A stretch of DNA of 64,000 nucleotides from Maratus speciosus (lineage: Eukaryota; Arthropoda; Arachnida; Araneae; Salticidae), in NCBI GenBank assembly GCA_963932465.1, contig CAWVRF010001058.1:992001-1056000 (forward strand), given 5' to 3'. Every line of letters starts with the position of its first letter. Position 1 is the stretch's first letter. Below, piece by piece: positions 10,600 through 22,039 of this stretch. The notes beneath the pieces are model-generated. The model saw only the letters and a program-made list of their open reading frames with translations. It searched no databases and was not told where the DNA came from. The position numbers were made by a program, and so were the translations under genes.

Positions 10600-12559
10600 T
10601 CAAAGCATTGTTAGAAAATTCATCAGAAAGAGTTACCGCTTATAAAACACGTAATATTTATGAATTGAATTCCGGTGCAGGGCTGAAAATTAATTTTTTA
10701 ATAAATATTAAAGCGAAAACGAATATATTGTTTCAACAAAGAAAGCATTGTTAGAAAATTCATCAGAAAGAGTTACCGCATATAAAACACGCAATATTTA
10801 TGAACTGAATTCCGGTGCAGGGCTCAAAATTAATTTATTAATAAATAATAAAGCGAAACCGAATATATTGTTTCAACAATCAAAGCATTGTTAGAAAATT
10901 CAACAGAAAGACTTACCGCATATAAAACACGCAATATTTATGAATTGAATTCCGGTGCAGGGCTGAAAATTAATTTCTTAATAAATAATAAAGCGAAACC
11001 GAATATATTGTTTCAACAATCAAAGCATTGTTAGAAAATTCATCAGAAAGAGTTACTGCATATAAAACACGCAATATTTATGAATTGAATTCCGGTGCAG
11101 GGCTGAAAATTAATTTCTTAATAAATAATAAAGCGTAACCGAATATATTGTTTCAACAATCAAAGCATTGTTAGAAAATTCATCAGAAAGAGTTACCTCA
11201 TATAAAACACGCAATATTTATGAATTGAATTCCGGTGCAGGGCTGAAAATTAATTTCTTAATAAATAATAAAGCGAAACCGAATATATTGTTTCAACAAT
11301 CAAAGCATTGTTAGAAAATTCATCAGAAAGAGTTACTGCATATAAAACACGCAATATTTATGAATTGAATTCCGGTGCAGGGCTGAAAATTAATTTCTTA
11401 ATAAATAATAAAGCGTAACCGAATATATTGTTTCAACAATCAAAGCATTGTTAGAAAATTCATCAGAAAGAGTTACCTCATATAAAACACGCAATATTTA
11501 TGAATTGAATTCCGGTGCAGGGCTGAAAATTAATTTCTTAATAAATAATAAAGCGAAACCGAATATATTGTTTCAACAATCAAAGCATTGTTAGAAAATT
11601 CATCAGAAAGAGTTACCGCATATAAAACACGCAATATTTATGAATTGAATTCCGGTGCAGGGCTGAAAATTAATTTCTTAATAAATAATAAAGCGAAACC
11701 GAATATATTGTTTCAACAATCAAAGCATTGTTAGAAAATTCATCAGAAAGAGTTACCGCATATAAAACACGCAATATTTATGAATTGAATTCCGGTGCAG
11801 GGCTGAAAATTAATTTCTTAATAAATAATAAAGCGAAACCGAATATATTGTTTCAACAATCAAAGCATTGTTAGAAAATTCATCAGAAAGAGTTACCGCA
11901 TATAAAACACGCAATATTTATGAATTGATTTCCGGTGCAGGGCTGAAAATTAATTTCTTAATAAATAATAAAGCGTAACCGAATATATTGTTTCAACAAT
12001 CAAAGCATTGCTAGAAAATTCATCAGAAAGAGTTACCTCATATAAAACACGCAATATTTATGAATTGAATTCCGGTGCAGGGCTGAAAATTAATTTCTTA
12101 ATAAATAATAAAGCGAAACCGAATATATTGTTTCAACAATCAAAGCATTGTTAGAAAATTCATCAGAAAGAGTTACCGCATATAAAACACGCAATATTTA
12201 TGAATTGAATTCCGGTGCAGGGCTGAAAATTAATTTCTTAATAAATAATAAAGCGAAACCGAATATATTGTTTCAACAATCAAAGCATTGTTAGAAAATT
12301 CATCAGAAAGAGTTACCGCATATAAAACACGCAATATTTATGAATTGAATTCCGGTGCAGGGCTGAAAATTAATTTCTTAATAAATAATAAAGCGAAACC
12401 GAATATATTGTTTCAACAATCAAAGCATTGTTAGAAAATTCATCAGAAAGAGTTACCGCATATAAAACACGCAATATTTATGAATTGATTTCCGGTGCAG
12501 GGCTGAAAATTAATTTCTTAATAAATAATAAAGCGAAACCGGATATATTGTTTAAACAA
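10600..12559. repeat. Nested 14-monomer tandem unit, copy 1 (1,960 bp)
   Basis: Fourteen full-length monomers match 12560-14519 at a constant 1,960-bp shift. Shared landmarks are the GTAAT change (10651), AATATTAAAG (near 10705), GAGTTACTGC (11051 and 11331), AAAGCGTAACC (near 11130, 11410 and 11970) and TTGATTTCC (near 11925 and 12485). Private differences include TTTCAACAAAG (10731) and GCTAGAAAAT (near 12010). The last monomer is chimeric and supplies the GTTTAAAC that starts the next copy. Confidence 0.88.
12420..12559. repeat. Chimeric monomer: F front, P tail
   Basis: TTGATTTCC and CCGGATATATTG (F class) are joined to TTTAAACAAT, which otherwise belongs to P monomers. The next monomer is the T form that normally follows P. 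The join marks an exchange point that produced the 1,960-bp tandem copy by skipping the S and P monomers. Confidence 0.85.
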
Positions 12560-14519
12560 TCAAAGCATTGTTAGAAAATTCATCAGAAAGAGTTACCGCT
12601 TATAAAACACGTAATATTTATGAATTGAATTCCGGTGCAGGGCTGAAAATTAATTTTTTAATAAATATTAAAGCGAAAACGAATATATTGTTTCAACAAT
12701 GAAAGCATTGTTAGAAAATTCATCAGAAAGAGTTACCGCATATAAAACACGCAATATTTATGAACTGAATTCCGGTGCAGGGCTCAAAATTAATTTATTA
12801 ATAAATAATAAAGCGAAACCGAATATATTGTTTCAACAATCAAAGCATTGTTAGAAAATTCAACAGAAAGACTTACCGCATATAAAACACGCAATATTTA
12901 TGAATTGAATTCCGGTGCAGGGCTGAAAATTAATTTCTTAATAAATAATAAAGCGAAACCGAATATATTGTTTCAACAATCAAAGCATTGTTAGAAAATT
13001 CATCAGAAAGAGTTACTGCATATAAAACACGCAATATTTATGAATTGAATTCCGGTGCAGGGCTGAAAATTAATTTCTTAATAAATAATAAAGCGTAACC
13101 GAATATATTGTTTCAACAATCAAAGCATTGTTAGAAAATTCATCAGAAAGAGTTACCTCATATAAAACACGCAATATTTATGAATTGAATTCCGGTGCAG
13201 GGCTGAAAATTAATTTCTTAATAAATAATAAAGCGAAACCGAATATATTGTTTCAACAATCAAAGCATTGTTAGAAAATTCATCAGAAAGAGTTACTGCA
13301 TATAAAACACGCAATATTTATGAATTGAATTCCGGTGCAGGGCTGAAAATTAATTTCTTAATAAATAATAAAGCGTAACCGAATATATTGTTTCAACAAT
13401 CAAAGCATTGTTAGAAAATTCATCAGAAAGAGTTACCTCATATAAAACACGCAATATTTATGAATTGAATTCCGGTGCAGGGCTGAAAATTAATTTCTTA
13501 ATAAATAATAAAGCGAAACCGAATATATTGTTTCAACAATCAAAGCATTGTTAGAAAATTCATCAGAAAGAGTTACCGCATATAAAACACGCAATATTTA
13601 TGAATTGAATTCCGGTGCAGGGCTGAAAATTAATTTCTTAATAAATAATAAAGCGAAACCGAATATATTGTTTCAACAATCAAAGCATTGTTAGAAAATT
13701 CATCAGAAAGAGTTACCGCATATAAAACACGCAATATTTATGAATTGAATTCCGGTGCAGGGCTGAAAATTAATTTCTTAATAAATAATAAAGCGAAACC
13801 GAATATATTGTTTCAACAATCAAAGCATTGTTAGAAAATTCATCAGAAAGAGTTACCGCATATAAAACACGCAATATTTATGAATTGATTTCCGGTGCAG
13901 GGCTGAAAATTAATTTCTTAATAAATAATAAAGCGTAACCGAATATATTGTTTCAACAATCAAAGCATTGTTAGAAAATTCATCAGAAAGAGTTACCTCA
14001 TATAAAACACGCAATATTTATGAATTGAATTCCGGTGCAGGGCTGAAAATTAATTTCTTAATAAATAATAAAGCGAAACCGAATATATTGTTTCAACAAT
14101 CAAAGCATTGTTAGAAAATTCATCAGAAAGAGTTACCGCATATAAAACACGCAATATTTATGAATTGAATTCCGGTGCAGGGCTGAAAATTAATTTCTTA
14201 ATAAATAATAAAGCGAAACCGAATATATTGTTTCAACAATCAAAGCATTGTTAGAAAATTCATCAGAAAGAGTTACCGCATATAAAACACGCAATATTTA
14301 TGAATTGAATTCCGGTGCAGGGCTGAAAATTAATTTCTTAATAAATAATAAAGCGAAACCGAATATATTGTTTCAACAATCAAAGCATTGTTAGAAAATT
14401 CATCAGAAAGAGTTACCGCATATAAAACACGCAATATTTATGAATTGATTTCCGGTGCAGGGCTGAAAATTAATTTCTTAATAAATAATAAAGCGAAACC
14501 GGATATATTGTTTCAACAA
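12560..14519. repeat. Nested 14-monomer tandem unit, copy 2 (1,960 bp)
   Basis: This is the second copy of 10600-12559, with GTAAT at 12611, GAGTTACTGC at 13011 and 13291, and AAAGCGTAACC near 13090, 13370 and 13930. It differs at its very end, where the F monomer closes with CCGGATATATTGTTTCAAC instead of the chimeric GTTTAAAC seen at 12550. This suggests that copy 1 is the product and copy 2 keeps the parental end. Confidence 0.88.
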
Positions 14520-15219
14520 TCAAAGCACTGTTAGAAAATTCATCAGAAAGAGTTACCGCATATAAAACACGCAATATTTATGAATTGAATTCCGGTGCAG
14601 GGCTGAAAATTAATTTCTTAATAAATAATAAAGCGAAACCGAATATATTGTTTCAACAATCAAAGCATTGTTAGAAAATTCATCAGAAAGAGTTACCGCA
14701 TATAAAACACGCAATATTTATGAATTGAATTCCGGTGCAGGGCTGAAAATTAATTTCTTAATAAATAATAAAGCGAAACCGAATATATTGTTTCAACAAT
14801 CAAAGCATTGTTAGAAAATTCATCAGAAAGAGTTACCGCATATAAAACACGCAATATTTATGAATTGATTTCCGGTGCAGGGCTGAAAATTAATTTCTTA
14901 ATAAATAATAAAGCGTAACCGAATATATTGTTTCAACAATCAAAGCATTGTTAGAAAATTCATCAGAAAGAGTTACCTCATATAAAACACGCAATATTTA
15001 TGAATTGAATTCCGGTGCAGGGCTGAAAATTAATTTCTTAATAAATAATAAAGCGAAACCGAATATATTGTTTCAACAATCAAAGCATTGTTAGAAAATT
15101 CATCAGAAAGAGTTACCGCATATAAAACACGCAATATTTATGAATTGATTTCCGGTGCAGGGCTGAAAATTAATTTCTTAATAAATAATAAAGCGAAACA
15201 GGATATATTGTTTCAACAA
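14520..15219. repeat. Five-monomer tail of superblock C copy 1
   Basis: A CACTG-starting full-length monomer, a generic, an F-like monomer with AAAGCGTAACC, a GTTACCTC monomer and an F monomer with AAACAGGATAT lead into the next superblock. In most other places the monomer after F is the 130-bp form. Here both CACTG monomers (14520 and 15220) are 140 bp, so the short form has been lost or replaced. Confidence 0.8.
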
Positions 15220-15359
15220 TCAAAGCACTGATAGAAAATTCATCAGAAAGAGTTACTGCATATAAAACACGCAATATTTATGAATTGAATTCCGGTGCAG
15301 GGCTGAAAATTAATTTTTTAATAAATAATAAATCGAAAACGAATATATTGTTTCAACAA
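15220..15359. repeat. Chimeric monomer at the superblock C boundary
   Basis: The front CACTGATAGAAAATT is that of the monomer following F (normally 130 bp). The middle GAGTTACTGC and the tail with six T and AAATCGAAAAC are those of the T monomer that opens superblock C at 8650. The switch lies between about 15235 and 15330 and is a likely crossover junction between superblock copies. Confidence 0.85.
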
Positions 15360-16199
15360 TGAAAGCATTGTTAGAAAATTCATCAGAAAGAGTTACCGCA
15401 TATAAAACACGCAATATTTATGAACTGAATTCCGGTGCAGGGCTCAAAATTAATTTATTAAAAAATAATAAACCGAAACCGAATATATTGTTTCAACAAT
15501 CAAAGCATTGTTAGAAAATTCAACAGAAAGACTTACCGCATAGAAAACACGCAATATTTATGAATTGAATTCCGGTGCAGGGCTCAAAATTAATTTCTTA
15601 ATAAATAATAAAGCGAAACCGAATATATTGTTTCAACAATCAAAGCATTGTTAGAAAATTCATCAGAAAGAGTTACTGCATATAAAACACGCAATATTTA
15701 TGAATTGAATTCCGGTGCAGGGCTGAAAATTAATTTCTTAATAAATAATAAAGCGTAACCGAAGATATTGTTTCAACAATCAAAGCATTGTTAGAAAATT
15801 CATCAGAAAGAGTTACCTCATATAAAACACGCAATATTTATGAATTGAATTCCGGTGCAGGGCTGAAAATTAATTTCTTAATAAATAATAAAGCGAAACC
15901 GAATATATTGTTTCAACAATCAAAGCATTGTTAGAAAATTCATCAGAAAGAGTTACCGCATATAAAACACGCAATATTTATGAATTGAATTCCGGTGCAG
16001 GGCTGAAAATTAATTTCTTAATAAATAATAAAGCGAAACCGAATATATTGTTTCAACAATCAAAGCATTGTTAGAAAATTCATCAGAAAGAGTTACCGCA
16101 TATAAAACACGCAATATTTATGAATTGAATTCCGGTGCAGGGCTGAAAATTAATTTCTTAATAAATAATAAAGCGAAACCGAATATATTGTTTCAACAA

Positions 16200-18569
16200 T
16201 CAAAGCATTGTTAAAAAATTCATCAGAAAGAGTTACTGCATATAAAACACGCAATATTTATGAATTGATTTCCGGTGCAGGGCTGAAAATTAATTTTTTA
16301 ATAAATAATAAAGCGAAAACGAATATATTGTTTCAACAATGAAAGCATTGTTAGAAAATTCATCAGAAAGAGTTACCGCATATAAAACACGCAATATTTA
16401 TGAACTGAATTCCGGTGCAGGGCTCAAAATGAATTTATTAAAAAATAATAAACCGAAACCGAATATATTGTTTCAACAATCAAAGCATTGTTAGAAAATT
16501 CAACAGAAAGACTTACCGCATATAAAACACGCAATATTTATGAATTGAATTCCGGTGCAGGGCTGAAAATTAATTTCTTAATAAATAATAAAGCGTAACC
16601 GAATATATTGTTTCAACAATCAAAGCATTGTTAGAAAATTCATCAGAAAGAGTTACCTCATATAAAACACGCAATATTTATGAATTGAATTCCGGTGCAG
16701 GGCTGAAAATTAATTTCTTAATAAATAATAAAGCGAAACCGAATATATTGTTTCAACAATCAAAGCATTGTTAGAAAATTCATCAGAAAGAGTTACCGCA
16801 TATAAAACACGCAATATTTATGAATTGATTTCCGGTGCAGGGCTGAAAATTAATTTCTTAATAAATAATAAAGCGAAACAGGATATATTGTTTCAACAAT
16901 CAAAGCACTGATAGAAAATTCATCAGAAAGAGTTACCGCAAATAAAACACGCAATTGAATTCCGCTGTAGGGCTCAAAATTAATTTATTAATAAATAATA
17001 AAGCGAAACCGAATATATTGTTTCAACAATCAAAGCATTGTTAGAAAATTCATCAGAAAGAGTTACCGCATATAAAACACGCAATATTTATGAATTGAAT
17101 CCCGGTGCAGGGCTCAAAATTAATTTCTTAGTAAATAATAAAGCGAAACCGAATATATTGTTTAAACAATCAAAGCATTGTTAGAAAATTCATCAGAAAG
17201 AGTTACCGCTTATAAAACACGTAATATTTATGAATTGAATTCCGGTGCAGGGCTGAAAATTAATTTTTTAATAAATATTAAAGCGAAAACGAATATATTG
17301 TTTCAACAATGAAAGCATTGTTAGAAAATTCATCAGAAAGAGTTACCGCATATAAAACACGCAATATTTATGAACTGAATTCCGGTGCAGGGCTCAAAAT
17401 TAATTTATTAATAAATAATAAAGCGAAACCGAATATATTGTTTCAACAATCAAAGCATTGTTAGAAAATTCAACAGAAAGACTTACCGCATATAAAACAC
17501 GCAATATTTATGAATTGAATTCCGGTGCAGGGCTGAAAATTAATTTCTTAATAAATAATAAAGCGAAACCGAATATATTGTTTCAACAATCAAAGCATTG
17601 TTAGAAAATTCATCAGAAAGAGTTACTGCATATAAAACACGCAATATTTATGAATTGAATTCCGGTGCAGGGCTGAAAATTAATTTCTTAATAAATAATA
17701 AAGCGTAACCGAATATATTGTTTCAACAATCAAAGCATTGTTAGAAAATTCATCAGAAAGAGTTACCTCATATAAAACACGCAATATTTATGAATTGAAT
17801 TCCGGTGCAGGGCTGAAAATTAATTTCTTAATAAATAATAAAGCGAAACCGAATATATTGTTTCAACAATCAAAGCATTGTTAGAAAATTCATCAGAAAG
17901 AGTTACTGCATATAAAACACGCAATATTTATGAATTGAATTCCGGTGCAGGGCTGAAAATTAATTTCTTAATAAATAATAAAGCGTAACCGAATATATTG
18001 TTTCAACAATCAAAGCATTGTTAGAAAATTCATCAGAAAGAGTTACCTCATATAAAACACGCAATATTTATGAATTGAATTCCGGTGCAGGGCTGAAAAT
18101 TAATTTCTTAATAAATAATAAAGCGAAACCGAATATATTGTTTCAACAATCAAAGCATTGTTAGAAAATTCATCAGAAAGAGTTACCGCATATAAAACAC
18201 GCAATATTTATGAATTGAATTCCGGTGCAGGGCTGAAAATTAATTTCTTAATAAATAATAAAGCGAAACCGAATATATTGTTTCAACAATCAAAGCATTG
18301 TTAGAAAATTCATCAGAAAGAGTTACCGCATATAAAACACGCAATATTTATGAATTGAATTCCGGTGCAGGGCTGAAAATTAATTTCTTAATAAATAATA
18401 AAGCGAAACCGAATATATTGTTTCAACAATCAAAGCATTGTTAGAAAATTCATCAGAAAGAGTTACCGCATATAAAACACGCAATATTTATGAATTGAAT
18501 TCCGGTGCAGGGCTGAAAATTAATTTCTTAATAAATAATAAAGCGAAACCGAATATATTGTTTCAACAA
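16200..18569. repeat. Nested 17-monomer tandem unit, copy 1 (2,370 bp)
   Basis: Sixteen full-length monomers plus the 130-bp monomer at 16900-17029 recur at +2,370. Landmarks are GAGTTACTGC with TTGATTTCC (16230-16270), AAAATGAATTTATTAAAAAA (near 16426), AAACAGGATAT (near 16877), the 130-bp monomer, GTAAT at 17221 and AAAGCGTAACC near 17700 and 17980. Copy 1 has a private GTTAAAAAATT at 16210. Confidence 0.88.
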
Positions 18570-20939
18570 TCAAAGCATTGTTAGAAAATTCATCAGAAAG
18601 AGTTACTGCATATAAAACACGCAATATTTATGAATTGATTTCCGGTGCAGGGCTGAAAATTAATTTTTTAATAAATAATAAAGCGAAAACGAATATATTG
18701 TTTCAACAATGAAAGCATTGTTAGAAAATTCATCAGAAAGAGTTACCGCATATAAAACACGCAATATTTATGAACTGAATTCCGGTGCAGGGCTCAAAAT
18801 GAATTTATTAAAAAATAATAAACCGAAACCGAATATATTGTTTCAACAATCAAAGCATTGTTAGAAAATTCAACAGAAAGACTTACCGCATATAAAACAC
18901 GCAATATTTATGAATTGAATTCCGGTGCAGGGCTGAAAATTAATTTCTTAATAAATAATAAAGCGTAACCGAATATATTGTTTCAACAATCAAAGCATTG
19001 TTAGAAAATTCATCAGAAAGAGTTACCTCATATAAAACACGCAATATTTATGAATTGAATTCCGGTGCAGGGCTGAAAATTAATTTCTTAATAAATAATA
19101 AAGCGAAACCGAATATATTGTTTCAACAATCAAAGCATTGTTAGAAAATTCATCAGAAAGAGTTACCGCATATAAAACACGCAATATTTATGAATTGATT
19201 TCCGGTGCAGGGCTGAAAATTAATTTCTTAATAAATAATAAAGCGAAACAGGATATATTGTTTCAACAATCAAAGCACTGATAGAAAATTCATCAGAAAG
19301 AGTTACCGCAAATAAAACACGCAATTGAATTCCGCTGTAGGGCTCAAAATTAATTTATTAATAAATAATAAAGCGAAACCGAATATATTGTTTCAACAAT
19401 CAAAGCATTGTTAGAAAATTCATCAGAAAGAGTTACCGCATATAAAACACGCAATATTTATGAATTGAATCCCGGTGCAGGGCTCAAAATTAATTTCTTA
19501 GTAAATAATAAAGCGAAACCGAATATATTGTTTAAACAATCAAAGCATTGTTAGAAAATTCATCAGAAAGAGTTACCGCTTATAAAACACGTAATATTTA
19601 TGAATTGAATTCCGGTGCAGGGCTGAAAATTAATTTTTTAATAAATATTAAAGCGAAAACGAATATATTGTTTCAACAATGAAAGCATTGTTAGAAAATT
19701 CATCAGAAAGAGTTACCGCATATAAAACACGCAATATTTATGAACTGAATTCCGGTGCAGGGCTCAAAATTAATTTATTAATAAATAATAAAGCGAAACC
19801 GAATATATTGTTTCAACAATCAAAGCATTGTTAGAAAATTCAACAGAAAGACTTACCGCATATAAAACACGCAATATTTATGAATTGAATTCCGGTGCAG
19901 GGCTGAAAATTAATTTCTTAATAAATAATAAAGCGAAACCGAATATATTGTTTCAACAATCAAAGCATTGTTAGAAAATTCATCAGAAAGAGTTACTGCA
20001 TATAAAACACGCAATATTTATGAATTGAATTCCGGTGCAGGGCTGAAAATTAATTTCTTAATAAATAATAAAGCGTAACCGAATATATTGTTTCAACAAT
20101 CAAAGCATTGTTAGAAAATTCATCAGAAAGAGTTACCTCATATAAAACACGCAATATTTATGAATTGAATTCCGGTGCAGGGCTGAAAATTAATTTCTTA
20201 ATAAATAATAAAGCGAAACCGAATATATTGTTTCAACAATCAAAGCATTGTTAGAAAATTCATCAGAAAGAGTTACTGCATATAAAACACGCAATATTTA
20301 TGAATTGAATTCCGGTGCAGGGCTGAAAATTAATTTCTTAATAAATAATAAAGCGTAACCGAATATATTGTTTCAACAATCAAAGCATTGTTAGAAAATT
20401 CATCAGAAAGAGTTACCTCATATAAAACACGCAATATTTATGAATTGAATTCCGGTGCAGGGCTGAAAATTAATTTCTTAATAAATAATAAAGCGAAACC
20501 GAATATATTGTTTCAACAATCAAAGCATTGTTAGAAAATTCATCAGAAAGAGTTACCGCATATAAAACACGCAATATTTATGAATTGAATTCCGGTGCAG
20601 GGCTGAAAATTAATTTCTTAATAAATAATAAAGCGAAACCGAATATATTGTTTCAACAATCAAAGCATTGTTAGAAAATTCATCAGAAAGAGTTACCGCA
20701 TATAAAACACGCAATATTTATGAATTGAATTCCGGTGCAGGGCTGAAAATTAATTTCTTAATAAATAATAAAGCGAAACCGAATATATTGTTTCAACAAT
20801 CAAAGCATTGTTAGAAAATTCATCAGAAAGAGTTACCGCATATAAAACACGCAATATTTATGAATTGATTTCCGGTGCAGGGCTGAAAATTAATTTCTTA
20901 ATAAATAATAAAGCGAAACCGGATATATTGTTTCAACAA
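18570..20939. repeat. Nested 17-monomer tandem unit, copy 2 (2,370 bp)
   Basis: This copy follows 16200-18569 at a 2,370-bp shift (130-bp monomer 19270-19399, GTAAT at 19591, GAGTTACTGC at 19991 and 20271). The last monomer is F-type (TTGATTTCC, CCGGATAT near 20920), whereas copy 1 ends with a generic monomer. The exact right edge is therefore uncertain by about 80 bases. Confidence 0.85.
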
Positions 20940-22039
20940 TCAAAGCACTGTTAGAAAATTCATCAGAAAGAGTTACCGCATATAAAACACGCAATATTTA
21001 TGAATTGAATTCCGGTGCAGGGCTGAAAATTAATTTCTTAATAAATAATAAAGCGAAACCGAATATATTGTTTCAACAATCAAAGCATTGTTAGAAAATT
21101 CATCAGAAAGAGTTACCGCATATAAAACACGCAATATTTATGAATTGAATTCCGGTGCAGGGCTGAAAATTAATTTCTTAATAAATAATAAAGCGAAACC
21201 GAATATATTGTTTCAACAATCAAAGCATTGTTAGAAAATTCATCAGAAAGAGTTACCGCATATAAAACACGCAATATTTATGAATTGATTTCCGGTGCAG
21301 GGCTGAAAATTAATTTCTTAATAAATAATAAAGCGAAACCGGATATATTGTTTCAACAATCAAAGCACTGTTAGAAAATTCATCAGAAAGAGTTACCGCA
21401 AATAAAACAGGCAATTGAATTCCGCTGTAGGGCTCAAAATTAGCTTATTAATAAATAATAAAGCGACACCGAATATATTGTTTCAACAATCAATGCATTT
21501 TTAGAAAATTCATCAGAAAGAGTTACCGCATATAAAACACGCAATATTTATGAATTGATTTATGGTGCAGGGCTGAAAATTAATTTCTTAATAAATAATA
21601 AAGCGAAACCGAATATATTGTTTCAACAATCAAAGCATTGTTAGAAAATTCATCAGAAAGAGTTACCGCATATAAAACACGCAATATTTATGAATTGATT
21701 TATGGTGCAGGGCTGAAAATTAATTTCTTAATAAATAATAAAGCGAAACAGGATATATTGTTTCAACAATCAAAGCACTGATAGAAAATTCATCAGAAAG
21801 AGTTACCGCAAATAAAACACGCAATTGAATTCCGCTGTAGGGCTCAAAATTAATTTATTAATAAATAATAAAGCGAAACCGAATATATTGTTTCAACAAT
21901 CAAAGCATTGTTAGAAAATTCATCAGAAAGAGTTACCGCATATAAAACACGCAATATTTATGAATTGAATCCCGGTGCAGGGCTCAAAATTAATTTCTTA
22001 GTAAATAATAAAGCGAAACCGAATATATTGTTTAAACAA
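20940..22039. repeat. Tail of superblock C copy 2 with two short monomers
   Basis: A CACTG monomer, a generic and an F monomer lead to the divergent 130-bp monomer at 21360-21489. Then come two monomers with TTGATTTATGGTGC (21490 and 21630), a second 130-bp monomer (21770-21899) and a P monomer ending in GTTTAAAC at 22039. From about 21620 onward the order repeats 8230 onward at a 13,390-bp shift. Confidence 0.82.
21360..21489. repeat. Divergent 130-bp monomer with TTAGCTTATT
   Basis: A subclass of the short monomer with AAACAGGCAATTG, AAAATTAGCTTATTAA and AAAGCGACACCG. It is followed by CAATGCATTTTTAG. The same form occurs at 25390-25519 and 27328-27457. At 30209 only the following CAATGCATTT is kept, which shows that the subclass was partly replaced there by a generic monomer. 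Confidence 0.88.

Larger units (their letters stand above)
8650..15219. repeat. Superblock C, copy 1 (47 monomers, 6,570 bp)
   Basis: The unit starts with a T monomer carrying CCGCTTATAAAACACGTAAT (8701) and AAATCGAAAAC (8760). Its L and E partners carry TTATTAAAAAATAATAAACC and GACTTACCGC. Markers AGAAAACACG (near 8972) and CGAAGATATT (near 9190) reappear at +6,570 and +13,390. The E marker GACTTACC occurs here at about 8960, 9940, 10910 and 12870, showing an inner 970/980-bp period (seven monomers). The only 130-bp monomer is at 10330-10459; none follows until 16900. The distal half consists of two 1,960-bp copies and 700 bp of generic and F monomers. Confidence 0.88.
15220..22039. repeat. 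Superblock C, copy 2 (49 monomers, 6,820 bp)
   Basis: From about 15270 to 18490 this follows copy 1 at a 6,570-bp shift (AAATCGAAAAC near 15330, AGAAAACACG near 15542, CGAAGATATT near 15760, 130-bp monomer at 16900-17029, GTAAT at 17221). It then departs and contains a 2,370-bp tandem duplication not present in copy 1. It ends with two 130-bp monomers, one of them the divergent TTAGCTTATT form (21360-21489), and two monomers with TTGATTTATGGTGC (near 21558 and 21698). The length accounts as 49 monomers minus four 10-base deletions. Confidence 0.88.
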
